Shown: positions 13,150 to 13,488 of the stretch, in pieces
Position numbering within the stretch: position 1 is the stretch's first letter
Layout: the number at the start of each line of letters is the position of its first letter
NCBI GenBank assembly: GCA_015522935.1
Contig: WALH01000057.1
Location: 1 to 13,488 of the forward strand
DNA length: 13,488 bases
Source: DHVE2 group archaeon
GTDB lineage: Archaea > Thermoplasmatota > Thermoplasmata > Thermoplasmatales > Aciduliprofundaceae
Direction: 5' to 3'
Position numbers and translations under genes: made by a program
Notes under the pieces: model-generated
Databases searched by the model: none
Seen by the model: the letters and a program-made list of their open reading frames with translations, nothing else
What the model was told of the DNA's origin: nothing

Positions 13150-13488
13150 CTAATTTCTTTTTACGAATCTCGCCAAGATGAGCAATATTACGATGGATAG
13201 AAACACTGCAATGGATGGAAATTCCGGCACCGTGGATTGATAAACGTAGGAGTAAAGCATAGCGTAGTAGGTGGTAGAGCCACTGCTATCCATTTTCCAG
13301 GCGTATCCAAATATGAATATGTTTTCAATTCCATCTCCATCGGGATCTCCATGAACTATGGCATTTGATACCTCTCCATCGTACGTTCTCCAGTATATTT
13401 TTGCATCCATCGATAGAGAGCCAGATGCGTAGGAGAAGGGTGCAAGGTAATTCCAGAAGGTGTCACCGCCGGGATGCGGACCCTTGGA
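13150..13488 (-). CDS. C-terminal part of a cell-surface protein with PEF-CTERM-like anchor (partial)
   Basis: The minus-strand frame is open to the right edge, so 112 C-terminal residues are seen and the N-terminus lies outside; the Met at 13410 is internal. The visible ectodomain (PHPGGDTFWNYLAP and YWRTYDGEVSNAIVHG) is rich in Tyr, Ser, Gly and Asp. It contains DPDGDGIEN, which resembles the acidic calcium-binding loops common in extracellular proteins. It ends with VPEFPS, then a single hydrophobic helix (IAVFLSIVILLILA) and the basic tail RFVKRN. This tripartite ending is the layout of archaeal PEF-CTERM sorting signals, thought to be cut by an archaeosortase and linked to a lipid. A plain transmembrane anchor is the alternative, since the motif can also mark stalk regions. 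The function of the ectodomain is not recognised. Confidence 0.7.
   Translation of the reverse strand, partial: SKGPHPGGDTFWNYLAPFSYASGSLSMDAKIYWRTYDGEVSNAIVHGDPDGDGIENIFIFGYAWKMDSSGSTTYYAMLYSYVYQSTVPEFPSIAVFLSIVILLILARFVKRN

Noticed and set aside
1..13488. CRISPR arrays, rRNA, tRNA or long tandem repeats
   Set aside because: No regularly spaced direct repeats, no cloverleaf-like intergenic sequence and no rRNA-like segment were seen. The intergenic regions are mostly below 180 bp and filled by promoters or remnants.

Overview
This window looks like ordinary chromosome from a thermophilic or thermoacidophilic euryarchaeon. The archaeal calls are the recombinase RadA, a fused homodimer-type tRNA splicing endonuclease, a PP-loop tRNA thiolase with zinc ribbons, and TATA boxes set a constant distance in front of leaderless start codons. 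Arg codons are mostly AGA/AGG and Ile is often ATA. The mix (fused EndA, bacterial-type GAPDH, very compact layout) suggests the Thermoplasmata / Aciduliprofundum (DHVE2) area. That placement is inference, not a database result.

Layout. 1-194: the C-terminal end of a DDE transposase running in from the left. 296-1923: a two-gene sugar operon, a left-handed beta-helix N-acetyltransferase (WbpD-like) and a PLP aminotransferase (WbpE-like), together suited to making a 3-acetamido UDP-sugar for surface glycans. 1992-2864: EndA. 3037-5075: an HD phosphohydrolase of the SAMHD1-like/COG1078 type, coupled to a two-helix membrane protein. 5064-6119 (minus): a dipeptide epimerase, divergent from a phosphate operon at 6210-8144 (PiT permease and DUF47/PhoU-like protein). 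8176-9069: an orphan DHH/DHHA1 phosphoesterase, convergent with a TtuA/Ncs6-type tRNA thiolase (9055-9981, minus). 10036-10497: two truncated remnants facing each other, the C-terminal domain of an AAA ATPase (minus) and the membrane anchor of a surface protein (plus). 10528-11046: an unrecognised helical acidic protein. 11047-13065 (minus): RadA and, upstream of it, a bacterial-type GAPDH. 13150-13488 (minus): the C-terminal end of a surface protein with a PEF-CTERM-like anchor, running off the right edge.

The genes form several small housekeeping units rather than one system: surface glycan precursors, tRNA maturation and thiolation, nucleotide turnover, phosphate uptake, recombination, glycolysis/gluconeogenesis and cell-surface proteins. 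Two rules recur. Most first genes of transcription units have a TATA-like box centred 26-29 nt before the start codon and no room for a leader, while internal genes and GAPDH have GGTGA-type ribosome binding sites. All three convergent gene pairs overlap or abut at their stops.

I found no CRISPR array, rRNA, tRNA or complete mobile element, and no gene-free stretch longer than 300 bases. I do not see a clear new multi-gene system. The items most worth a second look are the paired truncated remnants at 10036-10497, the bacterial-type GAPDH, the HD plus membrane protein pair, the uncharacterised helical gene beside radA and the uniform leaderless promoter geometry.
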